A DNA stretch of 44,741 nt from Myxococcales bacterium (GTDB lineage Bacteria; Myxococcota_A; UBA9042), in assembly GCA_023954815.1 (NCBI GenBank), contig JAGSHB010000027.1:1-44741 (forward strand), written 5' to 3'. Below, in pieces: positions 16,259 through 24,394 of the stretch. Every line of letters starts with the position of its first letter. Position 1 is the stretch's first letter. The notes beneath the pieces were generated by a model that saw only the letters and a list, made by a program, of their open reading frames with translations, was not told where the DNA came from and did not search any database. Position numbers and translations under genes: made by a program.

Positions 16259-17359
16259 TCACAACAAATCGGTGCGTCCGCTCTCGCGCAGGGCCGAGAC
16301 GATGGCGCGCACATCCTGCGAGCGCTCGACCGGCAAGGCCAACACCGCATCATCGGTAGCAACGACGGCCACCCCCTGCAAGCCGATGGCGGCGAGTAGG
16401 GGGCCGTCACTGACCAAGACGGAGTCGCGGCTACCCATGTTGAGCACGTCTCCCCGAATGAAGTTGTCTTCGCCGGCCGCTCGGTGGTCGAGCAAGCTGC
16501 GCCACGCGCCGACATCACTCCACTGCGCATCGAGTCGCACGCTGCGAAGATCGGTCCGATGCTCCATGACGCCATAGTCGATGCTAATCGATGGACACAG
16601 GGCAAATCGCTCGGTCAGCGCGGCGGCAAACTCATCGGTATCGAAGCGGCCTGCGCTCCCCGAATGCAGCGGCGCCAAGGCCTCAAACAGCTCCGGCAGG
16701 GCTTGCTCAATCGCTGCCATAGCCACGTCTGCACGCACGACGAACACGCCAGCGTTCCACAGGTGGCGCCCGCCCAGCAGGTAGTCCATCGCTGTTTCGA
16801 CGTCGGGTTTTTCGACGAAGCAGTCGACGGCCCACACCTCTGTCTCGGAATCGGATACCGGCTCGCCGAGCTCGATGTAACCGTAGCCGGTCTCCGGGCG
16901 GGTGGGTCCGACACCGAGGGTCACGATGTGGCCTGCGTCGGCTTGCTCGCATGCGGTAGACAGGGCCGACACAAAGCGTTCGGGCTGACCGATGTGGTGA
17001 TCCGCCGGCAGCAGCGCGATGATGGCATCCGGGTTCAACTGGGCCGCCACAATAGCCGCGAGGGCCATACACGGTGCGGTATTCCGGGCCATTGGCTCGC
17101 CGATGACTTGTGCTGGCGGCACGTTGGGAACGGCATTACGAACCGCATCGACCAGCCGCTCGGCGGTGATCACCACGGCGCGTTCGGGCGGACAGATTGG
17201 CGAGATTCGGGTCAGCGTCTCCGCCAACATGGTCTCCGCGCTTAACAGGGACAGCAGTTGTTTCGGGCGCGCCTTGCGGCTCAGGGGCCAAAATCGCGTG
17301 CCACTGCCGCCGGCCATGACGACAGGAAAGAGACGTTCCGTTGAGGGATGAGGCTGCAT
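16259..17359 (-). CDS. manC: Mannose-1-phosphate guanylyltransferase (GDP-mannose pyrophosphorylase)
   Basis: 366 residues. It makes GDP-mannose from GTP and mannose-1-phosphate. The nucleotidyl-transferase signature AGGSGTRFWPLSR...PKQ spans residues 16-34, the LLPADH motif binds the nucleotide, and FVEKP is the second signature. It lacks the C-terminal cupin-type phosphomannose isomerase domain of bifunctional ManC proteins. The ATG at 17359 is preceded by AGGAG; the upstream 26 codons in frame are rejected. Sits 25 bp ahead of manB, supporting a GDP-mannose supply unit for surface polysaccharide or glycosylation. Confidence 0.94.
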   Translation of the reverse strand: MQPHPSTERLFPVVMAGGSGTRFWPLSRKARPKQLLSLLSAETMLAETLTRISPICPPERAVVITAERLVDAVRNAVPNVPPAQVIGEPMARNTAPCMALAAIVAAQLNPDAIIALLPADHHIGQPERFVSALSTACEQADAGHIVTLGVGPTRPETGYGYIELGEPVSDSETEVWAVDCFVEKPDVETAMDYLLGGRHLWNAGVFVVRADVAMAAIEQALPELFEALAPLHSGSAGRFDTDEFAAALTERFALCPSISIDYGVMEHRTDLRSVRLDAQWSDVGAWRSLLDHRAAGEDNFIRGDVLNMGSRDSVLVSDGPLLAAIGLQGVAVVATDDAVLALPVERSQDVRAIVSALRESGRTDLL

Positions 17360-17375
17360 CGAGGAGCTCCTGCGC

Positions 17376-18035
17376 TCACGAAAGCGCCATGGTCCGTACG
17401 TCACCTGGGACGGTGATGGGGGCGCCGGTGCGCTCACGCACCTCGTCTACGGTCACGCCGGGTGCCAGCTCACGCAGCACGAAGGCGCCATTTTGGATAT
17501 CGAAGACGGCTAGATCCGTCACCACGCGATCGACACAGCGTTTGCCGGTCAACGGCAGGGTGCAAGCCTCGAGCAGCTTTGGATTTCCGCGCTTGTCGCA
17601 GTGGGTCATCGTCACGACCACGCGCTTAGCGCCAGCGACCAGATCCATCGCGCCGCCCATGCCTTTGACGACCTTGCCCGGGATCATCCAGTTGGCGATG
17701 TCGCCTTCCATGGACACCTGCATGGCGCCCAGCACCGTCAGATCGACGTGCCCGCCGCGGATCATCGCGAACGACTCCGCCGAGTTGAAGTACACCGAGC
17801 CGGGGATCTCGCTGATGGTCTGCTTGCCAGCATTGATGAGGTCCGCGTCTTCCTCGCCCTCGTAGGGAAACGGCCCAATGCCCAGCATCCCGTTCTCGCT
17901 CTGCAGGACGATGTCGATGTCGGTGGGCACGTGGTTGGCCACGAGGGTCGGAATGCCGATGCCGAGGTTGACGTAGAACCCGTCTTTCAGCTCCTCGGCG
18001 ACGCGGGCTGCAATTTGATCGCGATTGAGTGCCAT
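17376..18035 (-). CDS. scoB: 3-oxoacid CoA-transferase subunit B (orphan beta subunit)
   Basis: 219 residues, normal for the beta subunit of family I CoA transferases (ScoB/AtoA/PcaJ type), which move CoA between succinyl-CoA and a 3-oxoacid such as acetoacetate. The NLGIGIPT segment and the catalytic Glu in SENG (E47) are intact, as is the [14 protein letters not shown] region. The start is the ATG at 18035 with GGAG seven bases upstream. The odd point is that the alpha subunit, normally the immediate upstream neighbour, is absent. The gene before it encodes a HEAT-repeat protein. The partner may lie elsewhere, or the locus was rearranged. Confidence 0.9.
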   Translation of the reverse strand: MALNRDQIAARVAEELKDGFYVNLGIGIPTLVANHVPTDIDIVLQSENGMLGIGPFPYEGEEDADLINAGKQTISEIPGSVYFNSAESFAMIRGGHVDLTVLGAMQVSMEGDIANWMIPGKVVKGMGGAMDLVAGAKRVVVTMTHCDKRGNPKLLEACTLPLTGKRCVDRVVTDLAVFDIQNGAFVLRELAPGVTVDEVRERTGAPITVPGDVRTMALS

Positions 18036-18051
18036 GGTGTCTCCAGTGGGG

Positions 18052-19254
18052 TCAGGGAGCGGCGGTTGGCTTGCTGGCCGAACCATCGCCGGGCTTATCG
18101 TCGAGCCCAGCAAACTTTCGCCAAGCGGCCACATTGTCGCCCAGTCGCTCGCCGGTCAGGTTTTCTAGCGCGTACACCGCGTAGTTGGCAACCGGCTTGC
18201 GGCCCCGCTCCAACTCCCGAACGAGGGCCGGAACGACGGTCTTATCGTTGAGCTTGGGCAGGGTCTTCAAGATTTCGATACGGGCCGTGTTGTCGACTTT
18301 GCCGAAGATGCCCATGAGGGCCACCGCGGCGCCCAGCGGTTTGAGCGTAATCAGGGCTCGCATGAGCCGTGCGCGTTCATCGACAGATAGATCGAGCGCC
18401 AGCGCTGCGATGAGCACTTGCTGCTTCAGGGCCTTCATGGCTGCAGCCGAGTCGGCGCCATAACCCCGCAATCCCGGAGTCTTTAGTGCATAGATAACCA
18501 TGGGCTGCGTCCAGCGTGCCGGTGCGGCTGCGATGACACGGAGCGCGGCTCGACCAACTTGGTGAGCGGGGTGTTGCACAAGCCGAGCGGCCGTTGTGAG
18601 GCCTGCCTTTGGGTCGAGCTTGGCCAGGGCATTGAGCGCCGCTACCTGGGTGCGAACGAAGAGCTTGGGCGTCGATGCCAGCGATACGAGTGCGGGCACG
18701 GCCGACTTGTCCCCCAACGTGGTCAACCCGAATGCCGCCGCTGCCTGCAGCCGTGGGTGAGCCGTGTCCTTGAGCAGGGGCAATAGATGAGCGGCCGCTG
18801 GCTTGTGGCCAAGCATGGTCAGGCCCCCAATGGCCATCACTTGATGTGGCGGCTTGCCGGACTTGAGCAGCGTCATCAGCTCCGGAACCGCCTCCTTCGC
18901 ACCCCCGCGTGCTGCGGCGGCGAGCAGTTCGACGCGCGCCTCCGAGCCTGCGGGCTGCGCCAGTGCTGCCTTCAAAAGGGTCGGCCCGGCTCGTTTCCCC
19001 ATCAAGATGCCGAGTGCGACGCCAGCCTTGATGCGGTCCGCTGCTGTTGAAGTCGGTCCCTGGAGTACGTCTCGCAGTTCGGCCGCGGCGTCCACCGGAT
19101 TGGCGAGGGCGAGTTTGAGGGCGGGGCAAACGCTTTGATCGAGGCGCGCGCATGTCAAGAGATCGGCGCCGTCACCAGCCGTTGCCACGTTTGGCAGCAC
19201 CAGTAGGGCCAAGCTCAGTCCTGCGATGCGGAGATTGGCGCTGAGGGTCGTCAT
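18052..19254 (-). CDS. Secreted/periplasmic HEAT-repeat protein
   Basis: 400 residues with an N-terminal signal peptide (hydrophobic segment ~9-20, AxA-type cleavage near ATAG). The mature protein consists of about eight to nine HEAT-like helical repeats, with recurring units such as [28 protein letters not shown] and [22 protein letters not shown] solenoids serve as protein-binding scaffolds. No catalytic motif is seen. The ATG at 19254 has GGAG upstream; the longer frame to 19395 runs into the VWA gene and is rejected. It sits 107 bp after the VWA gene and 16 bp before scoB, and may be an accessory of the VWA/DUF4159 pair (inference). Confidence 0.82.
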   Translation of the reverse strand: MTTLSANLRIAGLSLALLVLPNVATAGDGADLLTCARLDQSVCPALKLALANPVDAAAELRDVLQGPTSTAADRIKAGVALGILMGKRAGPTLLKAALAQPAGSEARVELLAAAARGGAKEAVPELMTLLKSGKPPHQVMAIGGLTMLGHKPAAAHLLPLLKDTAHPRLQAAAAFGLTTLGDKSAVPALVSLASTPKLFVRTQVAALNALAKLDPKAGLTTAARLVQHPAHQVGRAALRVIAAAPARWTQPMVIYALKTPGLRGYGADSAAAMKALKQQVLIAALALDLSVDERARLMRALITLKPLGAAVALMGIFGKVDNTARIEILKTLPKLNDKTVVPALVRELERGRKPVANYAVYALENLTGERLGDNVAAWRKFAGLDDKPGDGSASKPTAAP

Positions 19255-19284
19255 TTGGCTGCTCCATCGTGGGGTACGCGCGGC

Positions 19285-19342
19285 GGCGAGTTTGCCTCGC
19301 CCGCGGCTGCGGCGTCCAGTTTCATGGCCGCTGGTGCGGCCA
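19285..19342 (-). terminator. Two hairpins between the VWA and HEAT genes
   Basis: Stem 1 pairs 19325-19331 with 19336-19342, a perfect 7 bp with a 4-base loop, lying 20-37 bases past the VWA stop on the minus strand. Stem 2 pairs 19285-19290 with 19296-19301. There is no U-run, so these may act as a weak terminator, processing site or mRNA stabiliser that sets off the HEAT-scoB-man-gat part from the VWA/DUF4159 part. Confidence 0.35.
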
Positions 19343-19361
19343 ACCATTCGCGGTGGAGGCG

Positions 19362-21521
19362 TCAGGTCAGACCCCACGAGCGCCGTAGCATCCATTCAGC
19401 GCTCAGGACAAGCAGGATGATGAGCGCCACCCATGCGCGGCTCCAAAGCGCAACGCGCTCGGTGACCATCGGGGCCGCGGTCACAACCGTCGGCACAGGC
19501 AGCTGTTCTGGCCGATTGCGCCAGTGCTGCCCTCCCGTCGTCTCGGCCAAGGTACGCAGTCGTTCTGGCGCGGCCTGGACCATGAGGTCTTCTGTCGGCC
19601 CCTCTGCGATGGCCATGACGACCTCCGCGGTGTGCCGCGTGCCAGCGTGTTGGGCACTGACCTGCAGTTGCCAGGGCCCGCCACGCCCGGCAATCCAAGA
19701 AAAAAGCGCCCGGCCGGCTGCGTCTGTGGTTGCAGTTGCGACCTTCACAGGCGGCTGTGATCGCGGGAGGCGCCCCGCCATCAGCGTCACCTGTACACCA
19801 GCTGCTGGGCGCTGGTCGGCTCCAATGAGGGTCGCCGTCAGCTTGCACCTGTCTCCAGGGATCCGCGCGCGCGTTTCAGCTTGTAGTCGCAGCGACACGA
19901 AGTCCGGGTCGCGGATCAACCAACCGCGCAGCTGTCTCAGCATGCGGTGGTAGCGGCGCGGCGAGGGCGCTGCTTCCCGCTCCGGAAAGGCCCAGGTCCA
20001 CAGGCTGTCAGTCGCAAAGACGGCTGTCCGCCCGCGTCCCTGGTGGCCCACGGTCAAGACGGGAGACTCTTCTGGCCCCTGGATCAAGACCGCCGCGTCA
20101 GCCCGCGGGTTCAGCCCCGTATTGTGACCCTCCAGCGTCAGGTCTGACCAGTTTCCAAAGCCTGGATACGATCGGGTGATGGGATGTGCCCTGCCGATCG
20201 CGGTCAAGCGCGGCGTGAACTCCCCCGGTCGCCAGCCGCCGTCGGTGGACTGACGCAGCTTGACCGGTAGCCACTGCGCCACCGAGCTATCGTCATAGCC
20301 GCCCGATACCAGCGCTTCGGGGCCGCCAACCACCAAAAATGAGCCACCGCCGGCAACCCACTTGCGCAAGCGCGGCATGAATCGCTCGATACCAAAGGGA
20401 GCAAAGTCAAAATCTGAGAAGATGACGAGATCAAAGTCCGCCATGGCCTCGCCAAAGAGTTGCTTCGTCGGAAACGGGATGAGGGTTGTGTCTTCCGAGC
20501 GCACGAATACACCGCCGCCGCGTCCTACCATGATGTAAAATGAGATGAGGTCGATGGTTGGGTCTGCCCGCAGATGACTGCGCAGAAATCGGGTGTCCCA
20601 GCTCGGGTGTCCGGCAAGATGGAGGATGCGGGTTCGGTCGCGAATCACCTCTAGGGGGCGATGGACGCGGTTGTTGGCGCGCGTGGCTTCGTCGGGCAAG
20701 GCGGTCACGGCCACACTGAGCACGTGAGCGCCCGTCGATTTTGGCTGCAGCTGCATTCGGGCAGTGCGTACGGTGCGGTCGTCTGGGAGCAGTCGCTGGC
20801 TCGCCACCGGGGTGCCGTCGAGTAGGGCGACTACGGTCAGCGGCTTGTCGGAGCGGCCGCTAATGTCGACCTCGACGGGCAGCGTATTGCGCACGAAAGC
20901 AAATGGGCTTGCGCGCACGGCGGCGATAGCAAGGTCCGTCACGGGTCGCTCGTCGGTCAGCGCGATGGTGTGGATGGCAATGCCAGCGGTGACCAGCCGC
21001 TCTCTCGCTTCGTCACTCAGCCCTCCGGCGAGTTGTGGGTCCAGCCCATCGCTGATGAGGACGACCGCGCCCACTCGGCTCACGCCCACCCTGTCGAGCG
21101 CGGCTTCAACGCCACCGACGAGGTCGGACGCTCCGCCCGCAGCACGCAGTTCAGTTGGATCAGCCAAGGGCGTTAGTTGGTCACCGACGCTGAACAAACG
21201 TGCGTTTGGCCCGAATTTCCGGGCGATGTGCTCAGCGCGCGCCCGTCTTCGACCATGGCCCATCGAACGCGATCCATCGATGAGCACAACCACCACGTGG
21301 TCTGGCGTTGTCGGGTGTTCCGTGACCCAAGTCGGCTGTAGAAAGACCGCCAGCAGCGCCAGGATCAGACCGCCGCGCAGCGCTAGAAGCGTAGCTCTCT
21401 TTCCTGGGTGAGGCAGATGGCGGAGGTTGCTCCAGGCCAAGATGAGCACGACGATCGCCAGGCTGAAGACCAGCAATCTGGGTGTCCAACCCCAGCTCTG
21501 TGTCCATTCAAGACGCGGCAC
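19362..21521 (-). CDS. VWA domain / glutamine-amidotransferase-like membrane protein
   Basis: 719 residues. Two N-terminal membrane segments (~15-31, ~43-62) are followed by a VWA domain whose MIDAS motif is D82-G-S-R-S, then beta-rich segments. A class I glutamine-amidotransferase-like region lies at ~300-430 (FSDFDF, WVAGGGSFLVVGG, SGGYDDS), as in the PF07090-type proteins encoded with VWA genes. Another beta-sandwich-like part and a C-terminal membrane segment (~694-712) follow. The start is a GTG at 21521, two bases after the DUF4159 stop. The architecture is close to that of the gene at 38828-41623, a paralogue in the MoxR operon. Probable envelope protein that binds partners through the metal site; no catalytic Cys is obvious in the amidotransferase-like region. 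Confidence 0.85.
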   Translation of the reverse strand: MPRLEWTQSWGWTPRLLVFSLAIVVLILAWSNLRHLPHPGKRATLLALRGGLILALLAVFLQPTWVTEHPTTPDHVVVVLIDGSRSMGHGRRRARAEHIARKFGPNARLFSVGDQLTPLADPTELRAAGGASDLVGGVEAALDRVGVSRVGAVVLISDGLDPQLAGGLSDEARERLVTAGIAIHTIALTDERPVTDLAIAAVRASPFAFVRNTLPVEVDISGRSDKPLTVVALLDGTPVASQRLLPDDRTVRTARMQLQPKSTGAHVLSVAVTALPDEATRANNRVHRPLEVIRDRTRILHLAGHPSWDTRFLRSHLRADPTIDLISFYIMVGRGGGVFVRSEDTTLIPFPTKQLFGEAMADFDLVIFSDFDFAPFGIERFMPRLRKWVAGGGSFLVVGGPEALVSGGYDDSSVAQWLPVKLRQSTDGGWRPGEFTPRLTAIGRAHPITRSYPGFGNWSDLTLEGHNTGLNPRADAAVLIQGPEESPVLTVGHQGRGRTAVFATDSLWTWAFPEREAAPSPRRYHRMLRQLRGWLIRDPDFVSLRLQAETRARIPGDRCKLTATLIGADQRPAAGVQVTLMAGRLPRSQPPVKVATATTDAAGRALFSWIAGRGGPWQLQVSAQHAGTRHTAEVVMAIAEGPTEDLMVQAAPERLRTLAETTGGQHWRNRPEQLPVPTVVTAAPMVTERVALWSRAWVALIILLVLSAEWMLRRSWGLT

Positions 21522-21523
21522 GG

Positions 21524-22318
21524 CTACTGCCCACGCCGGCGACGCAGCAGATGACCCACATGCGTGTGATCGTCCTTGTAGTCCAGACTGACCGCGTACA
21601 GGACCAAGTTGATGCCGAGGCGCCAGGCTTGCTCACGTTGATGCTCGCCGCCGGGCAGGACGGGCAACGCGTATCCACCGCTGCGCGCCCGAGAAAACGC
21701 GCCATGCAGATCATTTTGGCTGTACAAGACGGCCCATCGCTTGCCGATTTTTGCGCCCCACAGCACGGCCACATCTGCTCGTCGACCATGGGCGCTGCGC
21801 AACCGATAGAACGTGCGGTAGACGACGTCGTTGAGTGGGATCTTCACCAACGGTTGACCCGTCGCTCGCACGATCAACTTGCGGATGCTCTCGTCGAAGC
21901 GCCGACTCGGGCCGCTACGACCAATGTCATCCACAAGTAGCAAGCCGCCACGGGTCAAATGCGTCCGCAGGCGGGTCATCTGTGTCGTCGACGTTGACCC
22001 CAGCGCTCGGTTTCCAGCCAAAACCAACAGCGGAAATCGGAACAACTGTGGACTGTCCAGCTTCACCATCGCCGGTTCCTGAGCGATGCGAATACTGGTG
22101 CGCAAGCGGACTTCCTGGGCCCAAGACCGAAAGGCTGATCGTTGGGGCGTCGTGGCTCCCGGAAGGATCAGCTGGGCGAACTGTAGGGTTGAACGGGGGG
22201 GCGCCGCCGCGCTAGCGGGCATGCAGACAACACTCAACACAGCTAGTAACAACGCGGCTCCGCATGCGAGCCGCCGCGGGTAGCCAATCGGACGATGTGG
22301 GTTGGGACGCGACTTCAT
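21524..22318 (-). CDS. DUF4159 family protein (exported)
   Basis: 264 residues with a signal peptide (hydrophobic ~17-34, SASA cleavage region). Recognisable DUF4159 features are FQFAQL-like LQFAQLILPG near the N-terminus, FPLLVLAGNRAL, GGLLLVDDIGRSG, LWGAKIGKRWAVLYSQNDLHGAF and a C-terminal LGINLVLYAVS. DUF4159 has a class I amidotransferase-like fold and is usually encoded with MoxR, DUF58 and VWA genes. Here only the VWA partner adjoins it. The function is unknown; the neighbourhood points to a role in the same envelope system. Confidence 0.85.
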   Translation of the reverse strand: MKSRPNPHRPIGYPRRLACGAALLLAVLSVVCMPASAAAPPRSTLQFAQLILPGATTPQRSAFRSWAQEVRLRTSIRIAQEPAMVKLDSPQLFRFPLLVLAGNRALGSTSTTQMTRLRTHLTRGGLLLVDDIGRSGPSRRFDESIRKLIVRATGQPLVKIPLNDVVYRTFYRLRSAHGRRADVAVLWGAKIGKRWAVLYSQNDLHGAFSRARSGGYALPVLPGGEHQREQAWRLGINLVLYAVSLDYKDDHTHVGHLLRRRRGQ

Positions 22319-22362
22319 GGCAGCAGGCTAGCGGGTCGACGTCACTGGGGCCACCGGCTTGG

Positions 22363-22794
22363 TCAAGGTTGCGGCGAGGGGATTGCGCGTACGGTGCCCG
22401 CTGCGGTGACACACTGCTGAACGCGGTCGCAGACCTTGATCTTGAAGGCTTGGGTCGGGCCCGGTGTTCGCGGTCTGCCTGGCCCCACCAGGGCCAGATC
22501 GAAAGCCGTGGCGAGCCATGTGAGGTGGACGGTGGGAGTAAGAAACAGCCGCATGCCCTCTGGTCCCGACAGCAAGTGCCAAGTTGGCTGGCCCGCACCT
22601 GGGTCCAGTAGGGTCAGCGGCAGTTGCCACGGAACGCCCACCTCGGTCTCATACTGGCCAAGTGGCGCAAGGATGGGACCTGGCTGTTCAGTCGCACATC
22701 CGCCGGTGATGACGCTCACGGTCAGCCACACGCCCAGGAACCAAATGCTGCGGCGGTCGTGTCGTCGTCTTGCTTGGATCTTCCTCGGTGGCAC
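22363..22794 (-). CDS. Lipoprotein with an Ig/cadherin-like fold signature
   Basis: 143 residues from a GTG at 22794, which has GGGAG six bases upstream. An ATG at 22818 and a longer frame to 22899 would overlap the divergent neighbour. A hydrophobic segment (IWFLGVWLTVSVITGGC) ends in a lipobox with Cys. The mature part carries LPLTLLDPG...PTWHLLSGPEGM...LTWLAT, which resembles the putative Ig/dystroglycan-cadherin-like repeats of bacterial surface proteins (W/Y-L-x-P-x-GM, then a W strand). The two remaining Cys residues could form a disulfide. It lies 44 bp ahead of the DUF4159 gene and probably heads that operon. Confidence 0.7.
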   Translation of the reverse strand: MPPRKIQARRRHDRRSIWFLGVWLTVSVITGGCATEQPGPILAPLGQYETEVGVPWQLPLTLLDPGAGQPTWHLLSGPEGMRLFLTPTVHLTWLATAFDLALVGPGRPRTPGPTQAFKIKVCDRVQQCVTAAGTVRAIPSPQP

Positions 22795-22862
22795 TATGAC
22801 TCCCGCGCAGATCCCCATTTTGCCGCGCTCGCTGCCCGACCGTCCCCCGCTGGAGGCCCGCC

Positions 22863-24326
22863 ATGACATGCAACCGCAGCCTAACACCTTCGATCTCACC
22901 GGCGAGATCGCTCGCCGTTTGGGGGCTCACACTGTCACTCGTCTGGATGGTCGGATGCGGCAAGGATGAGGCCAAGAAGGCTCCTGCAAAGCCAAAGTCT
23001 GGCGCGACTCACGCCGCTGCCAAGGTTCCTGCGGGCAAGCCGGCGACAGATAAGAAGCCGACCCCACCCAAGCTGACCCTACCCGTCGCTAAGGTCATCG
23101 CTGCCCGTGTGACGGAACGTTGTGCGCTAGCAGGCAAAGAGAGTCCGCTGGACGCGCACGCGGTCGCGGTGGATCAGATTGCTGGCCGGCAGTACCAGGC
23201 GGTGACGCTCGCTGCGGTGAAAAAGGCCACAGCTGCCGGCGGCGATCCAGCATCACCCACGCCCAAAGCAGTCGTAGCCAAGGCCGAAGCAAAGAAAGTC
23301 GCCCCAGCTAAAGCTCCTGCGAAAAAGGACGACTCGGGTAAGGCAGCTGCCCCAAAGGCCGATGCCAAACCGGCCCCAGTGGGTCCCGACGCTGCGCCCG
23401 CAGGAACCACGCGAACCCCTGCCGGGCGGTTGAGCCCAGACACCGACGCCCAGCGCAAAATGATGCTCGCGTACCGAAAAGACGCCACGGCAGCTGAAAA
23501 ATGGCCTGCCTACAAGGCTCAGATCGACGCAGGCGCCAAGACCTGCCTATGGGCGCCGGAGCTCGGTCTGATTACGCCCAAGCTCGTCGACCGCTATGTG
23601 TCGACGTTCGTTGAGGTGACGTGTCTGCAAGAGAAACATCGCGGCGAGGGGGGCAAAATCGACGCGTCTGCGCATGCCCATGCCTCGGTCGCGGTGTTCA
23701 AGAAGCAGGGGTTTGGCGTGCGAGAGTTCGCCGAGCTCGGGCTGATCATGGGGCGTTTTGCGAACGTGCAGACCGATATGCACAAGGCGCGCGGCGAGCT
23801 CTGTCCCGATCCGCGCATCAAGGCAGCGGAGGAGGCGGCCAATGGCAGCTATGTAGGTCAGCTCAAAGGTAGCTTCGCGGCCCAGGTGAAGCTTACCGCA
23901 AAGAATGGCAAACTGACCGGCACGTTAACGGCAAAGCGCATCAAGGGGCGCAAGGGCGCGTTAACCATCCCGCTGGAGGGCATGATTCACGGTGCGCGAG
24001 TGCATCTCAATGGCGTCCAGGGTCAGGATTGGGTGCGTCTTGACTGCGACGGCGGCACAGCGAATCGCGGTTGCGGTTGGAGCGGCGAGGTCGGCTTCAA
24101 GAAACGCAAAGGCACGTGGACCTACAAGGCAGTGAAAACCAAGCCCGAGGCGCCGGTCGCTCCTGCTGCCACGGCGGAGGGCAAGCCGAAACCGCTGGGT
24201 AAGAAGGCGCCTGTACCTGCTGAGCCCAAGCCAGCGAAGATCGCCCCTGGCGCAGCGTCTCCCGAGCCAAAGGAGAAGATGGCTGGTGAGGCCCCATCCG
24301 CAGGGGAACCAGCGGCCGTCGAGTAG
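22863..24326 (+). CDS. Lys/Ala/Pro-rich lipoprotein with C-terminal beta domain
   Basis: 487 residues. The signal peptide ends in a lipobox (WMVGC, Cys ~33) followed by GKDEAKKAPAKP. A Lys/Ala/Pro-rich linker covers ~34-70 and ~130-200. The middle (~205-330) is helical with conserved-looking Cys residues. A beta-rich domain (~335-425: GSYVGQLKGSF, NGKLTGTLTAKRI, GCGWSGEVGFKKRKGTW) follows, and the C-terminus is again low-complexity. The start has GGAGG seven bases upstream. No named family is recognised. It is transcribed divergently from the Ig-like lipoprotein gene. Confidence 0.8.
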   Translation: MTCNRSLTPSISPARSLAVWGLTLSLVWMVGCGKDEAKKAPAKPKSGATHAAAKVPAGKPATDKKPTPPKLTLPVAKVIAARVTERCALAGKESPLDAHAVAVDQIAGRQYQAVTLAAVKKATAAGGDPASPTPKAVVAKAEAKKVAPAKAPAKKDDSGKAAAPKADAKPAPVGPDAAPAGTTRTPAGRLSPDTDAQRKMMLAYRKDATAAEKWPAYKAQIDAGAKTCLWAPELGLITPKLVDRYVSTFVEVTCLQEKHRGEGGKIDASAHAHASVAVFKKQGFGVREFAELGLIMGRFANVQTDMHKARGELCPDPRIKAAEEAANGSYVGQLKGSFAAQVKLTAKNGKLTGTLTAKRIKGRKGALTIPLEGMIHGARVHLNGVQGQDWVRLDCDGGTANRGCGWSGEVGFKKRKGTWTYKAVKTKPEAPVAPAATAEGKPKPLGKKAPVPAEPKPAKIAPGAASPEPKEKMAGEAPSAGEPAAVE

Positions 24327-24363
24327 TTGTCGAGAGCTGATCTTGGGCGGATAGCAGCGTGCT

Positions 24364-24388
24364 GCGACAGTAAATTCATTTACGCCGC
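24364..24388. terminator. Imperfect hairpin between convergent lipoprotein genes
   Basis: An A/T-cored 6-bp stem (24370-24375 with 24378-24383) is extended by a few imperfect G/C pairs (24364-24368 with 24384-24388). It lies midway between the two convergent stop codons (24326 and 24395), which fits a bidirectional terminator. No long U-run is present. Confidence 0.3.
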
Positions 24389-24394
24389 AAGCTG

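Noticed and set aside
16234-16605. In-frame upstream extension of the phosphomannomutase gene
   Set aside because: It overlaps manC in a different frame, has no homology, and the ATG at 16233 has a proper ribosome site and the family N-terminus.
22774-22800. Sigma-70 promoter upstream of the lipoprotein gene at 22863
   Set aside because: A good TATGAC -10 exists, but the possible -35 elements lie at 15 or 19 bases, neither close to ideal.
22795-22899. Longer start of the Ig-like lipoprotein gene (22899 or 22818)
   Set aside because: The longest form overlaps the start of the divergent lipoprotein gene; GTG 22794 has GGGAG at good spacing and gives a normal signal peptide.
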